Positions 7,547 to 15,293 of a DNA stretch of 15,989 nucleotides are shown here, piece after piece; the stretch's first letter is position 1, and each line of letters begins with the position of its first letter. Under the pieces are notes generated by a model, which saw only the letters and a list, made by a program, of their open reading frames with translations, searched no databases and was not told the origin of the DNA. The stretch lies in assembly GCA_023647555.1 (NCBI GenBank), contig JALRLY010000206.1, positions 1 to 15,989 of the forward strand, given 5' to 3'. Made by a program: the position numbers and the translations under genes. The stretch comes from Pancytospora philotis (Eukaryota; Microsporidia).

Positions 7547-7911
7547 ATTGCATCACCAATTCTGCTATTTATGGCTGTTAATCACCGCGATCAGATGATG
7601 GATAAATGCCCTTGATTAAATGCGTGGTAAAAATTAAGCGAACAGATAGCGGGGTGGCCCAGTGTGGAATTAGAATGCATGCGTCTTGTGCGTGCCAACA
7701 GGGTTACGAAGTGTTTTGATATTCGCTGGAGGAAAAATGCTTATCAAGTTGTGCAAGAAGAGGTTGCATACTTATAAAGTAGTGCAGCCGCCCGAGCGGT
7801 TTGAAATCAGCCACGGACAGCCGTTCTGAGGCAGCCCACCGAGCCCCGGCCACGCGCCGCACAGACAGAAGAATTTTGCAAAATTTTTAAGCAACGGATT
7901 GCCCAACGACG
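7547..7911 (+). other. Divergent intergenic region between the 6875-7546 gene and NOP2
   Basis: 365 bases shared as 5' flank by two divergent genes, AT-richer than the coding sequence. Apart from the AAATTT signal near NOP2 I see no gene. Two tRNA-like snatches (near 7650 and 7785) lack a T-arm and acceptor pairing. Confidence 0.6.
7881..7886 (+). promoter_or_regulatory. AAATTT-type signal upstream of NOP2
   Basis: GCAAAATTTTTAAG lies about 25 bases before the NOP2 ATG at 7912, the spacing expected of the microsporidian AAATTT-type signal, and supports that start. Confidence 0.55.
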
Positions 7912-8838
7912 ATGCTGGAGGAGTCGTACAACGAGTTTCTGCTTATGAAGATCAAGCAGCTGTTCCCGAAGAAGGAGCTGCAGTCGTATCTGGAGGCCAA
8001 CGAGAAGCAGCGGCCGACCGTGATACGCGTGAACTCGCTGCTGAAGCGGCGGAAGGACTTGGTGCACTACTTGACGAACCGGAAGGTGGAGACCGGGAGC
8101 ATCGACTGGAGCGACACCGCGCTGGTTGTCTTCCGCGCGGACGTGCCGCTCGGCGCCACGCCGGAGTACCTTGCTGGCTACTACACGATCCAGGGCGCCT
8201 GCTCGATGCTGCCGGTGCTGAATCTCGAGCTGGGCGAGAACCTGACCGCGGTGGATCTCTGCGCTGCGCCCGGCGGCAAGAGCACGCACATGGCTGCGCT
8301 GATGGACAACACCGGCACGCTCTACTGCAACGACGTGTGCAAGGAGCGCACGTACGCGCTCAAGTCCAATCTGCAGCGGATGGGCGTGGAGAACGCGGTG
8401 GTGACCAACATGGACGCTGGCGAGTTCAACGTGGGGAAGGTGGACCGCGTGCTGCTCGATGCGCCCTGCTCCGGGACCGGCGTGATCAGCAAGGACCCGT
8501 CGATCAAGACGTCCAAGTCGAAGGAGGAGATCAAGAAGATCGTGCAGCAGCAGAAGAAGCTGATTCTGCACGCGTTCGACATGCTCAAGGTGCGCGGCGT
8601 GATGATCTACTCCACGTGTTCGATTCTCGTGGACGAGAACGAGAGCGTGGTGGACTATCTGCTTGCGCAGCGCAAGGGCGCGCGCGTTGCCGAGCTGGAC
8701 GTGGCGGTCGGGAAGGACGGCTTCACGGGGTTCCGTGGCGAGAGCTTCCACGGCACGCTCAGCAGGGCCAGGAGGCTCTACCCGCATGTGCACAACATGG
8801 ACGGGTTCTTCTACTGCAAGATTACGCGCGTGGAATAG
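7912..8838 (+). CDS. NOP2: rRNA (cytosine-C5) methyltransferase NOP2
   Basis: Nucleolar enzyme that transfers methyl from S-adenosylmethionine to a cytosine of large-subunit rRNA; in yeast Nop2 is also needed for 60S ribosome assembly. All core motifs are present in 308 residues: RVNSL (39-43), YTIQGACSMLPV (91-102), the SAM-binding DLCAAPGGKST (115-125), DAPCSGTG (183-190) with Cys186, and YSTCS (233-237) with Cys236. Family work assigns the STCS Cys (motif VI) as the nucleophile and the PC Cys (motif IV) to product release. The C-terminal FTGFRGESFH...YPH..NMDGFFYCKI block is typical of Nop2 rather than other NSUN enzymes. Yeast and animal Nop2 are about twice as long; the acidic and basic N-terminal extension is missing, as is usual in Microsporidia. 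No poly(A) signal of exact AATAAA form was seen close downstream. Confidence 0.95.
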   Translation: MLEESYNEFLLMKIKQLFPKKELQSYLEANEKQRPTVIRVNSLLKRRKDLVHYLTNRKVETGSIDWSDTALVVFRADVPLGATPEYLAGYYTIQGACSMLPVLNLELGENLTAVDLCAAPGGKSTHMAALMDNTGTLYCNDVCKERTYALKSNLQRMGVENAVVTNMDAGEFNVGKVDRVLLDAPCSGTGVISKDPSIKTSKSKEEIKKIVQQQKKLILHAFDMLKVRGVMIYSTCSILVDENESVVDYLLAQRKGARVAELDVAVGKDGFTGFRGESFHGTLSRARRLYPHVHNMDGFFYCKITRVE

Positions 8839-9176
8839 TTGGTTGATTAAATTGCAAGTGTTGCGGGCAGATCTTGTGTTATTTCTCGTAGACGCCATTG
8901 AGCTGTGTGTGTTTTGTAGTTTGCTGGCTGTTTGCATTCGGCTCTTACTGTTTAAATTGTGCGTGGCTGGGCTGCCTGGTACTTATTCTCTGTGTTGGAT
9001 ACTTAGCTCTGGGATACGCTACTGTACTGGGTATTACTACAGCATTGAACTGGTACAGCCGTGGAGTAGCACTAATCTGTGCAATCCAGCGCGACTGTCG
9101 GCTCAGCGCGGTTTAAAACACAGCGGTTACAGAATGTTTGGCAGCGTTTGAAAAGGACTGCCGCGGAAAGCAGCCA
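8839..9176 (+). other. Intergenic region between NOP2 and the secreted repeat protein gene
   Basis: 338 bases. One long hydrophobic frame (8898-9116) starts only at TTG and has no ATG, so it is not called. A five-codon upstream frame (ATG at 9134, stop at 9149-9151) precedes the next gene's start. No other signal is supported. Confidence 0.55.
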
Positions 9177-10217
9177 ATGCTGGCGCAGCTGCTGTACCTG
9201 CTCACAGTTGGTGCGCGGACTGCTTCGCACGAGGATGATGACAGGAAACTCCTGACTATACCGCGAGAGAATATTCTGGTTTCTGGGCCTCGGGCGGCGC
9301 GCTGCTTCGAAAACCACGAGACCCTAGAGAAGTGCCTGCGAGACGAAGCGGTGGCGGCGGACAAAGTCGAAATGGTAGCGGCGGGTAGGGACCGAGATGA
9401 GTCGACGACGCTGGCGCGCATTCCCGAGACGGCCGGGGCTGCGAAGCCGGGGCATGCTGCCAAAAGGAATCGGCCGCGTTATAGAGAAGAGAGCAGCGAG
9501 GCCGCGAGCGAGAGCCGCCCCAGCAGAAAGAGACGGGAGGAGTCGACGTCGTTGACAAGCTTTAATGAGCTGGTCGAGGCGGCGGAGCCGATGCGCAGCA
9601 CTAAAAGGAAACGGCTGCACGGTAGAAGCGAGGACCGCCCGAAACACAGGCGGGCCGAGCGGGAACGGGATAGCAGAGACGCCACCGATGATAGCAGCTA
9701 CAGCGCTGAGAGACAGCGTGATTCAGCCGCGGTATACCGCCACCCGCGCCGGCACGATGAAGATCCCTCAGGGAATGCTAGCAACCGCCCCATCAGCGGG
9801 ATGTATCCACAGGGCGCGGCACCACCAGGATGGGCCAGTCCAAGCCCCGCTACACCATCCGCGGTTCCAACCACGCAGGCAAGCAGCAACGCAGCAGCGG
9901 CTCCGCCACCAGCCAGCGCGCCGCAGAGCCAGCCCCAGGCACCCGCCGTAGCAGCACCTTCTGCAGCGCAGAGTCTATCGCAGGCACCTGCCGTAGCAGT
10001 GTCTCCTGCAGAGCCGAGCCCGGCGCAGACACCGGCCACAGCAGTAGCCAGTGCGCCGAAAAGCACACCCAGCACGCAACAGCCCACCAGATACGTCCTC
10101 TGCGGATGCACAGATGTAAATGGCGTAGAGACTTGCAACTGTGAGCCGACCAAGGAGAAAGGGGCTGCCAGTAAACCTGCGCAGGTCGGCCCTACGGTGT
10201 CTGCCAGTGTTGGGTGA
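9177..10217 (+). CDS. Secreted, disordered repeat protein with basic clusters and a CxC...CxC tail
   Basis: 346 residues, unrecognised. The first in-frame ATG (9177) gives MLAQLLYLLTVGARTAS, a short signal peptide. The rest is mostly disordered. Residues 75-120 and 122-165 are an internal duplication (each beginning ESTTL or ESTSL, with AA.P....KR.R inside), period 141 bases, without gaps. Several basic clusters (SRKRRE, TKRKRL) resemble nuclear localisation signals and RS-like stretches. Residues 254-298 are three 15-residue units of the type QAPAVA.., rich in Ala, Pro, Ser and Gln. The tail has C309-x-C311 and C320-x-C322 in an otherwise Cys-poor protein. Polar tube or spore-wall structure, or a host-nucleus effector, are both possible; the sequence alone does not decide. 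The strain-to-strain repeat number is likely variable. Confidence 0.75.
   Translation: MLAQLLYLLTVGARTASHEDDDRKLLTIPRENILVSGPRAARCFENHETLEKCLRDEAVAADKVEMVAAGRDRDESTTLARIPETAGAAKPGHAAKRNRPRYREESSEAASESRPSRKRREESTSLTSFNELVEAAEPMRSTKRKRLHGRSEDRPKHRRAERERDSRDATDDSSYSAERQRDSAAVYRHPRRHDEDPSGNASNRPISGMYPQGAAPPGWASPSPATPSAVPTTQASSNAAAAPPPASAPQSQPQAPAVAAPSAAQSLSQAPAVAVSPAEPSPAQTPATAVASAPKSTPSTQQPTRYVLCGCTDVNGVETCNCEPTKEKGAASKPAQVGPTVSASVG
9399..9680 (+). repeat. 141-base coding duplication, two units
   Basis: Unit 1 starts at 9399 and unit 2 at 9540; both begin GAGTCGACG.CG.TG and share AAAAGGAA.CGGC at the same internal distance. The copies are diverged but align codon by codon without gaps over at least the first ~25 codons, which points to an old in-frame tandem duplication. 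Confidence 0.7.
9936..10070 (+). repeat. Three tandem 45-base units in the Ala/Pro-rich region
   Basis: Units 9936-9980, 9981-10025 and 10026-10070 each begin CAG(G/A)CACC(C/T/G)GCC and encode 15 residues of the QAPAVA type. The first two are most alike and the third more diverged. Confidence 0.75.
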
Positions 10218-10415
10218 TGCGAGTTTTTGTATCCACCACAGCAGCTGAGGGAGCACAAGAAAGGCCCATTCACTGCATGCACAGGAGATGAAGTAAATTT
10301 AGTTTAAGAGGATGGCGGTATATTTTATTAAACGCGGGTGTTCCCATTTATACGATCAGTATTAGTTTTTCGCTTCCTAAATCACGCGAGCAGCTGTAGA
10401 AAGATCGTATCCCTC

Positions 10416-10490
10416 ACGGCGTTAAAACGAACAGCCCTCGCAGCGGTAAAGGATCAGCACTCCCGCAGCGGTAAAACGACCAGCCCCCTC
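10416..10490 (+). repeat. Three tandem ~25-base repeats upstream of the small acidic gene
   Basis: Units 10416-10439, 10440-10464 and 10465-10490 share GCGGTAAA(A)CGA.CAGC followed by a CCCTC or CTCCC run; the pattern closes with GCAGCC at 10491. They end 49 bases before ATG 10540. CCC-type motifs upstream of starts are described in Microsporidia, so this could be a reiterated promoter element; that is inference. Confidence 0.65.
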
Positions 10491-10528
10491 GCAGCCAAGG
10501 CACCCGGAAAGCGCAATGGCCGCAGCCA

Positions 10529-10534
10529 AAATTT
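10529..10534 (+). promoter_or_regulatory. AAATTT-type signal deciding the start at 10540
   Basis: AAAATTTTGCCC lies between two in-frame ATGs (10516 and 10540). As a start-proximal signal it favours the second ATG. Confidence 0.45.
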
Positions 10535-10539
10535 TGCCC

Positions 10540-10764
10540 ATGGCAGCCGAGCCCCGCACACCGTCGAACTCCGACCACTACGAGATGGTCGATCTTTCGA
10601 ACCTGCAGAGCGACTCGGACGGCTCCGTGGGCGAGGCGGAGATCGGGCGGCACAGCCCGGCGGCGGTCGAGGACAAGGGCGAGGAGTTCCGGGTGTACTT
10701 CGGCTTCGAAAACCGATACAATGGGAGCGCGTCCGACGACTACAACGACGACAATAATCTGTAG
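10540..10764 (+). CDS. Small acidic hypothetical protein, 74 residues
   Basis: Unrecognised. The start is put at the second ATG because AAATTTTGCCC separates it from the first (10516), which would add eight residues. The protein is acidic, Ser/Asp-rich and probably disordered (SDSDGSVGEAE, then SASDDYNDDNNL), with one short aromatic patch (EFRVYFGFENRY, near the C-terminus) that could be a peptide docking motif. No leader or membrane segment is visible. It converges on the SANT gene, leaving a ~170-base AT-rich gap. Composition matches neighbouring coding sequence, but a chance frame is not excluded. Confidence 0.5.
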   Translation: MAAEPRTPSNSDHYEMVDLSNLQSDSDGSVGEAEIGRHSPAAVEDKGEEFRVYFGFENRYNGSASDDYNDDNNL

Positions 10765-10893
10765 AGGCTGGGGGCCTTAACCAAGCTAAAATTGTAAACA
10801 GAGCAAAAAGAGTTAGAAAAGCAGCACTAAGCTTACAGAACCATCAATGCACAGTAAAATAATGCGTTTATTCAAATCTGTAAAATCTATTAG

Positions 10894-10899
10894 TTTATT
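10894..10899 (-). other. Poly(A) signal of the SANT-domain gene
   Basis: Minus-strand AATAAA about 37 bases past the stop codon; another copy lies at 10867-10872. Confidence 0.5.
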
Positions 10900-10935
10900 T
10901 TTTGTGGGAAGTGGTGGTATTTACATCGGCTCGGC

Positions 10936-12462
10936 CTAGCCGTCGGTGATGTTCGAGGAGTTGGCAGACGCGCTGTCCACCCCGTCGTGCGGGAGCATCA
11001 GCTCCTCCAGCTTGTTCTCGGCGGAGAGCTGCTCGTAGTAGTTCTTGTAGTAGAGGCGGACATCCGAGGGCGTCTTGGTGGGGATCGTCTTCGCGATGCC
11101 CTCCCAGTCTCTGCCGAGCGCGACAAAGGCCGTGGCGAACGAGAGCCGCTCGGCGTTGGACCAGCGCGCACCGATGGAGGAGCCGAGGAAGTAGCGCAGG
11201 TAGACCCGCAGCTCGTCCACGGTCCTGTTCATGTTGTAGAGGTTGAGGTTGCTGCCGTACTTCTTGTAGTTGCTCTTAAAGACCAGCTTCTCGGCCTTGT
11301 TCAGCCAGTCGCGGTGCGCGATCAGCCTGATGAGGGCGCTGCTCGGCTCAGTGGCGCGGTGCACGAAGAGGTAGTGCAGGAGGATCGCGTCTTCGTAGGA
11401 GCACTCGATGGCCGCGGCGAGTCTTTCGAAGTTCCCGCGGCACTTGTAGATCGCGTACTCCATTTCGAGCGAGCACGGGCGCGGCGCCTCCACAGCCTCG
11501 ATGCGGTCGAGCACTCTGAGCTGCGTGGTTCTTGCGGGTAGCGTCGCGTCCCCGGGCTGTGTCTCTATGGTGGCGCAGCCGCCCTCGATCCGGCCCGCGT
11601 ACACCGCCCTGCCGGGGACGTCCGCTCTATTGGCTCTGTTCCGCAGCGCAAGCTTCTTCTGCTGCTCCTTTATGAAAGCCTCAGCAGCGGACTTGCCGAC
11701 GCCGCAGATCTTGGCCAGGAAGTGCAGGCACCGCGGGTCGTTGGCGGCCTCGAAAATGCTCCGCGCGCGCGCCGAGCCACCGGGCGCCGTTCGCGCAACA
11801 AAATCCCTCTTGGAGGGCGAAGCGTCCGAGAGCTTTGCCGCGGGCTTGCGGCCCCGACGGCCAGGGGCAGCACGTTCCGGCGCAGGAGCGCACTTCAGCT
11901 CCTCCATCACGAAGCCCACCACTTTGCCCCATTTGTGGAACGCGCGGGAGTCAGCGACTTTCATCGCCCGCATCTCCTCTGCCAGATCCGGCTGCTGCGC
12001 TGCAGCATGAATGAGCAGTATTCCAGCGCCAGACGGAGCTGTTTGTTTCCGTTTAACGCCCTTCCGCTTTCCCCTCGCACTGGGCTGCGGCCCGGGCTTT
12101 CTGCCTCGTCTGCGCGGAGCATCGGCGGCCGGTATCCCGACAGTATCAGCACCGACAGTATCGCTTGCCGGCTCAGCAGCCGGCGGGCCGCCAGCATCAG
12201 CGACCGCCTCAGCGCACTGAGCCCGCTGGGGCTCATCCAGCTTATCAACAAAGGCGACATCGGCAGCGGCGCTGCGCTCAGCCGGCACGCCAGCCTCCTC
12301 TCCTCCGTTGCTGCGGTCGACGCGCTCCTCTGCGGCGCCGGCAGCTGCAAGTGCCGCCCCGTCCTCGCGCTCCCCCTCGCTCTCCGCCTTTTCTTTCTTA
12401 TATCTCTGATAACTGGGCGTATCGTACAGCCGTTGCTTGTATTCGCGCGGCTGTTCGTCCAT
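10936..12462 (-). CDS. SANT-domain chromatin protein with AT-hook-like motifs (Snt1/NCoR-like)
   Basis: 508 residues from the first in-frame ATG (12462-12460); the frame is open further upstream but has no other ATG. Residues 20-115 are acidic and Ala-rich. Two AT-hook-like RRGRKP motifs (about 118-123 and 202-207) flank a KRKGVKRK basic run, so DNA binding in the nucleus is likely. Residues 333-370 look like a first SANT fold (F.RLAAAI.CSYEDA..LHYLFVHR). Residues 432-479 are a clear SANT domain (RWSNAERLSFATAFVALGRDWEGIAKTI.TKTPSDVRLYYKNYY). Two spaced SANT domains, the second with this K-T-x-x-x-V-x-x-Y-Y ending, match Snt1 of the yeast Set3 deacetylase complex and NCoR/SMRT. That assignment is inference; a generic SANT protein remains possible. 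The AT hooks are an unusual addition. Confidence 0.83.
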   Translation of the reverse strand: MDEQPREYKQRLYDTPSYQRYKKEKAESEGEREDGAALAAAGAAEERVDRSNGGEEAGVPAERSAAADVAFVDKLDEPQRAQCAEAVADAGGPPAAEPASDTVGADTVGIPAADAPRRRGRKPGPQPSARGKRKGVKRKQTAPSGAGILLIHAAAQQPDLAEEMRAMKVADSRAFHKWGKVVGFVMEELKCAPAPERAAPGRRGRKPAAKLSDASPSKRDFVARTAPGGSARARSIFEAANDPRCLHFLAKICGVGKSAAEAFIKEQQKKLALRNRANRADVPGRAVYAGRIEGGCATIETQPGDATLPARTTQLRVLDRIEAVEAPRPCSLEMEYAIYKCRGNFERLAAAIECSYEDAILLHYLFVHRATEPSSALIRLIAHRDWLNKAEKLVFKSNYKKYGSNLNLYNMNRTVDELRVYLRYFLGSSIGARWSNAERLSFATAFVALGRDWEGIAKTIPTKTPSDVRLYYKNYYEQLSAENKLEELMLPHDGVDSASANSSNITDG

Positions 12463-13619
12463 TTTTCTACAGGGCTCGCAAAATAAAAATATTGAAAGCA
12501 GCGTGGGGAGCGCGCAGGAGAGCTGCGGGGCGCATGCACTGCTGTTGGTGGTACAGCAGCATCCGATTGCGCATCCGGTAGATGCTCTGGCTTGTGGTTG
12601 GGTATTACACGAGGCAGCCAAGAGAAATGAGCGGTCGGCCCGCTCCAGCCCGAAAAAATTCTGCGAGCATACAGCAAGAGAATGTGCGTCTGCTGTCCGG
12701 CATGCTGTCCATGCAGGACCAGGCGTTGGTGTGCAGAGAATAGGACGAGGGTGCAGCAAATAACAGATGAGTATCTCTGCGCTGGCTGCAGACAACCTGT
12801 TTGCTCTTCCAGGCGGGGCAGGATATGCAACCGCCCGCTGGGGGTGCGCAAGATCATTTCTAAAATCAGCAGATGCACGCGTGTGAGGAGGCGAGCATGG
12901 CAGCCCTGCGGCTACTTCGGCTGAACATTGATGCGCCGATCTTTCTTTGTTGCGCAGCCTGGGGCTTTTCGCTGCTGCTTTTCCAGTGATCGCACTAGAC
13001 GAGAAGCTGTGTCCAGAGCGGCTCGTGCAGAGCGACTCGTGCTCTCCAAGCGCTAGATCGCTTTACAGGCCAAGCAGTGTGCACGCTCCCATCTTGGCTC
13101 GCAAGTTCCGCGTGCTCTCGTCGGCGCGAGGAAGTAAATTTTTAATGAGTAGCTCTATGAAATTTAAACAAAATTTTATGACGTAGCGAAGTGATTATCG
13201 ATGGCTGATAGAACATTCTGATGCAGCAGGTGCGCGCATAGCAACGCATTCGGATTAACGGGTGATGCGTGCACAAGTGTTTGTTAGAAGTATTGTGTCA
13301 GATAAAGCATCTGCTTGCACGTAGTAGAAGTAGCGGCCTGCTTAGACGTGGATGCTGCCGTGCAAACACATCGCAGATGCTTTCTAAATAAAGAATCCCC
13401 CAAGAGGAGAAAGAATAAATACAATCAAGCTAGTTCCAAGAGTATAGTACAGGTTAAACTGATTCAGTTGCCGGTGAAAGGCGTGTGCTGTAGGATACTA
13501 TTAGCCGCAATACGCATATAAATAAAGACATAGCCTATAAGTTTGCTTATTTTCTACCCATACCTATACTAATAACAATAACTGAGCTTTTCTATTGTAA
13601 ATTTACTGTTGCACTGGGC
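12463..13619. other. Long stretch without a convincing gene
   Basis: 1157 bases, the largest gene-free gap of the window. The left part (to about 13130) is GC-rich and full of short open frames that start only at TTG or lack coding character. One plus frame at 12947-13186 opens with a signal-peptide-like LRSLGLFAAAFPVIA but has no ATG; an ATG at 12931 lies one frame off, so a decayed secreted gene is possible. The right part is AT-rich, has an AAGTAAATTT element (13132-13141) and a long bulged hairpin (13304-13383). No tRNA, 5S or spliceosomal RNA signature was found by eye. Confidence 0.55.
13304..13383. ncRNA. Candidate structured RNA or palindromic element (bulged hairpin)
   Basis: AAAGCATCTGC (13304-13314) pairs perfectly with GCAGATGCTTT (13373-13383). 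Directly inside, TTGCACG (13315-13321) pairs with CGTGCAA (13359-13365), leaving a 7-base bulge on the 3' side. Further in, GCGGC (13333-13337) pairs with GCTGC (13354-13358) with one G-T. That is 18 perfect outer pairs plus five inner pairs around a 16-base loop. The strand is unknown. It could be a small nuclear or nucleolar RNA, a decayed inverted-repeat transposon, or chance. Confidence 0.4.
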
Positions 13620-14462
13620 TTAGACCCCGTCCGCGCCCCTGTGCTTCTTCTTGTACTCTCTGACCGCCGCAGCCACCTTGTCCTTGAACTTGCTGATGCT
13701 CGCCTCCATAGACTCGCAGTAGCGCTTGTGCTTCTCTTCTGCCTGCGCAACGGCAGTTGCGAGCCGCTTGTTCTCCTCCTCCAAGGCCCTGATCCGCTCG
13801 GCGTACTTGCGGTCCATCTTGTATATCTCCGCGTGGATGAAGCGGTACACCTTCGACTTGAGCCTGAGAGACTCGATCTGTGCCATTTTGAAGCGCTCGA
13901 ACTCCGCCTCGATGCTCCTCACGCCGTCCCTGCCATCTGCGTGCTCGGGGAAGGCAGCGTTGTACACAGCAAATCTGCTGTCGCCCTTCTCAGCCTCTGT
14001 ATCGTCTACGGGCTGTGGCACCTCCTCCTTCCCGCTGAGCGCGATGGAGAGCCCGTCCACGTTGTTGTAGTCGATGGGCGCGGCCTTGACCAGCAGCTCT
14101 CTGGTCCTGTACACATTGGCGAGGTCCTCCGACTGGTAAATGCCGTCGAGCCTGGTCTTTGCCGGGATGCTCTCCGCAGCCGACTCCTGGGGCGCTGGGC
14201 TCACCTCAGTGCCGATGGCTGGATGTGCGCGCCGCCTCGCCTTGTCGCCCGTCGTGTTTAGCGATAGCTGCGTCAGGGGGAGCACACGGCCGACGGCCTC
14301 CTCTGCGGCCGCCTTGCTTGGCGCAGCTGCGCCCCCGTATATGCGCGGGCCTGCCAGAGCATCGGGCACCATGTTCTCCTTGTCGGGCTCCTGGGCCTGC
14401 TTTCTCTCGCGCGTGAAGAGCCGCTCCTTGAAAATCGCACCCAGGCTGTCTCCCTCCTCCAT
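13620..14462 (-). CDS. Hypothetical protein with C-terminal coiled coil and N-terminal KEN box
   Basis: 280 residues, unrecognised. It starts at ATG 14462, 28 bases after an AAATTT signal. Residues 1-180 are probably disordered, with a KEN sequence at 28-30 (QEPDKENMVPD), which in eukaryotes can mark proteins for destruction by the anaphase-promoting complex. Residues about 185-272 form a long charged coiled coil (ERIRALEEENKRLATAVAQ, then Lys/Glu-rich helix to the end), so it probably dimerises. The layout of disordered head and coiled-coil tail is common in kinetochore and spindle-pole proteins, but nothing more specific can be claimed. The next gene upstream, same strand, carries a similar DKEN. 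Confidence 0.75.
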   Translation of the reverse strand: MEEGDSLGAIFKERLFTRERKQAQEPDKENMVPDALAGPRIYGGAAAPSKAAAEEAVGRVLPLTQLSLNTTGDKARRRAHPAIGTEVSPAPQESAAESIPAKTRLDGIYQSEDLANVYRTRELLVKAAPIDYNNVDGLSIALSGKEEVPQPVDDTEAEKGDSRFAVYNAAFPEHADGRDGVRSIEAEFERFKMAQIESLRLKSKVYRFIHAEIYKMDRKYAERIRALEEENKRLATAVAQAEEKHKRYCESMEASISKFKDKVAAAVREYKKKHRGADGV

Positions 14463-14762
14463 GGCCAGGTAAAGCGCAAGGCTGAAGAGAAAATTTGGAG
14501 GGAGCTTTGCGCCGGCTTCGCGGCGAGGTGAAATGCATATGTGTATGTGTAGTACGGTCGTAGAACCACTTGCAGTAGATTATCTGTAAACAGCACGCAG
14601 AAAACAACAATACCCTGCACTTACAAAGCAGCAAAAATTCAATTCTGACAAATTTAATGCAGAGCGGCGCTTGGACGGTCCGTGCAACAGCTGGCAATAA
14701 AACCATCTTCTGTGCTCCAAAAATTGCAGCAGCTAATCAAACACAGCCAGCGCAGCAGCCAC
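14463..14762 (-). other. Intergenic gap upstream of the coiled-coil protein gene
   Basis: 300 bases between two minus-strand genes. Only the AAATTT signal near 14491 is supported; a CATATGTGTATGTG stretch near 14535 is a short simple repeat. Confidence 0.5.
14491..14496 (-). promoter_or_regulatory. AAATTT-type signal upstream of the coiled-coil protein gene
   Basis: CCAAATTTTC on the minus strand, 28 bases before ATG 14462. Confidence 0.5.
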
Positions 14763-15275
14763 TCATCTGTTGATTTTGTACATGAAGCCCTTTTTGAAGT
14801 ACTTGAGCACAATCCGTTCTTTCACCATCGTGTTCAGTATCTCAATTACTTTGTACTTGCTCTGTTTGATGCTCTTCACGATGTCGTCCAGGGCCACTGC
14901 GCTCCCGTCGCTCAGGAGCGCTTTGATCTGCAGCGCAATCGCCTTGTGCAGCCGGCACGCGGTGAAGACCTCGGATACATCGGGTATCCTCTGCGGCTGC
15001 GGCGTGTCATGGTCCTGCACAGGGCAGTTCTCCTTATCGGCTGGTTCCGCGGGGCCGGCCTTGATCCTCTTCACCCTGCTGCGCTCCGGCGCGGGCTCCC
15101 TCCCTGGCGGCGCGATTTCGCTGTGTGGGACCGCGTACGCGCTGAAGGCGTCCAGCAGCGCCCGCAGCTTCAGATTCACCATGTTCAGACGCTGCGTACT
15201 TTTCCTGACCAGGACCGTCTTGTCGCGTATGGCGGCGGCAAGGCCCAGGACGTGCTTCGCCTTCTCCTCGTCCAT
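14763..15275 (-). CDS. Hypothetical protein with C-terminal winged-helix-like domain and KEN box
   Basis: 170 residues, unrecognised. The start is ATG 15275, the one with an AAATTT signal 18 bases upstream; the frame is open further 5' (to about 15470), but the extension has low coding character and would place the signal inside the gene. Residues 1-48 are helical (VRKSTQRLNMVNLKLRALL), 50-97 a charged Pro-rich linker with KEN at 81-83 (PADKENCPV), and 99-170 a compact domain: a helix, LDDIVKSIKQSKYKVIEILN (helix-turn-helix-like), then ERIVLKYFKKGFMYKI (beta-wing-like). That is a winged-helix pattern, seen in DNA-binding, replication-licensing and many complex-scaffold proteins. A cell-cycle role is a guess from the KEN box. 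Confidence 0.75.
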   Translation of the reverse strand: MDEEKAKHVLGLAAAIRDKTVLVRKSTQRLNMVNLKLRALLDAFSAYAVPHSEIAPPGREPAPERSRVKRIKAGPAEPADKENCPVQDHDTPQPQRIPDVSEVFTACRLHKAIALQIKALLSDGSAVALDDIVKSIKQSKYKVIEILNTMVKERIVLKYFKKGFMYKINR

Positions 15276-15293
15276 CGTGGGAAACAAAGCAGG

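Larger units (their letters stand above)
10218..10539 (+). other. Intergenic region with AAGTAAATTT element and tandem repeats
   Basis: 322 bases between two plus-strand genes. It holds the AAGTAAATTT element at 10291-10300 and the tandem repeat at 10416-10490, described separately. ATG 10516 lies at its end but is probably upstream of the real start. Confidence 0.55.

Noticed and set aside
7650..7740. Second tRNA-like stretch (GCGGGGTGGCCC...GGGTTACGAAG)
   Set aside because: No complementary acceptor 3' strand and no conserved T33 or T-loop.
7785..7830. tRNA-like GCCGCCCGAGCGGTTTGAAATC
   Set aside because: Resembles a serine/leucine tRNA D-arm, but no anticodon stem, T-arm or acceptor pairing follows.
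7807..8937. Long minus-strand frame opposite NOP2, and the 315-codon plus frame at 7899-8846
   Set aside because: Both are shadows caused by GC-rich codon bias; the NOP2 frame holds all catalytic motifs.
8898..9116. Hydrophobic 72-residue frame
   Set aside because: Starts only at TTG, has no ATG in the region and no homology seen; kept as a remark only.
12463..12795. Upstream extension of the SANT protein frame
   Set aside because: Open but without any ATG before 12462, and Cys/Ala-rich unlike the rest.
12880..12935. U6 snRNA-like GAGCATGGCAGCCCTGCGG
   Set aside because: The essential ACAGAGA box is absent at the proper distance.
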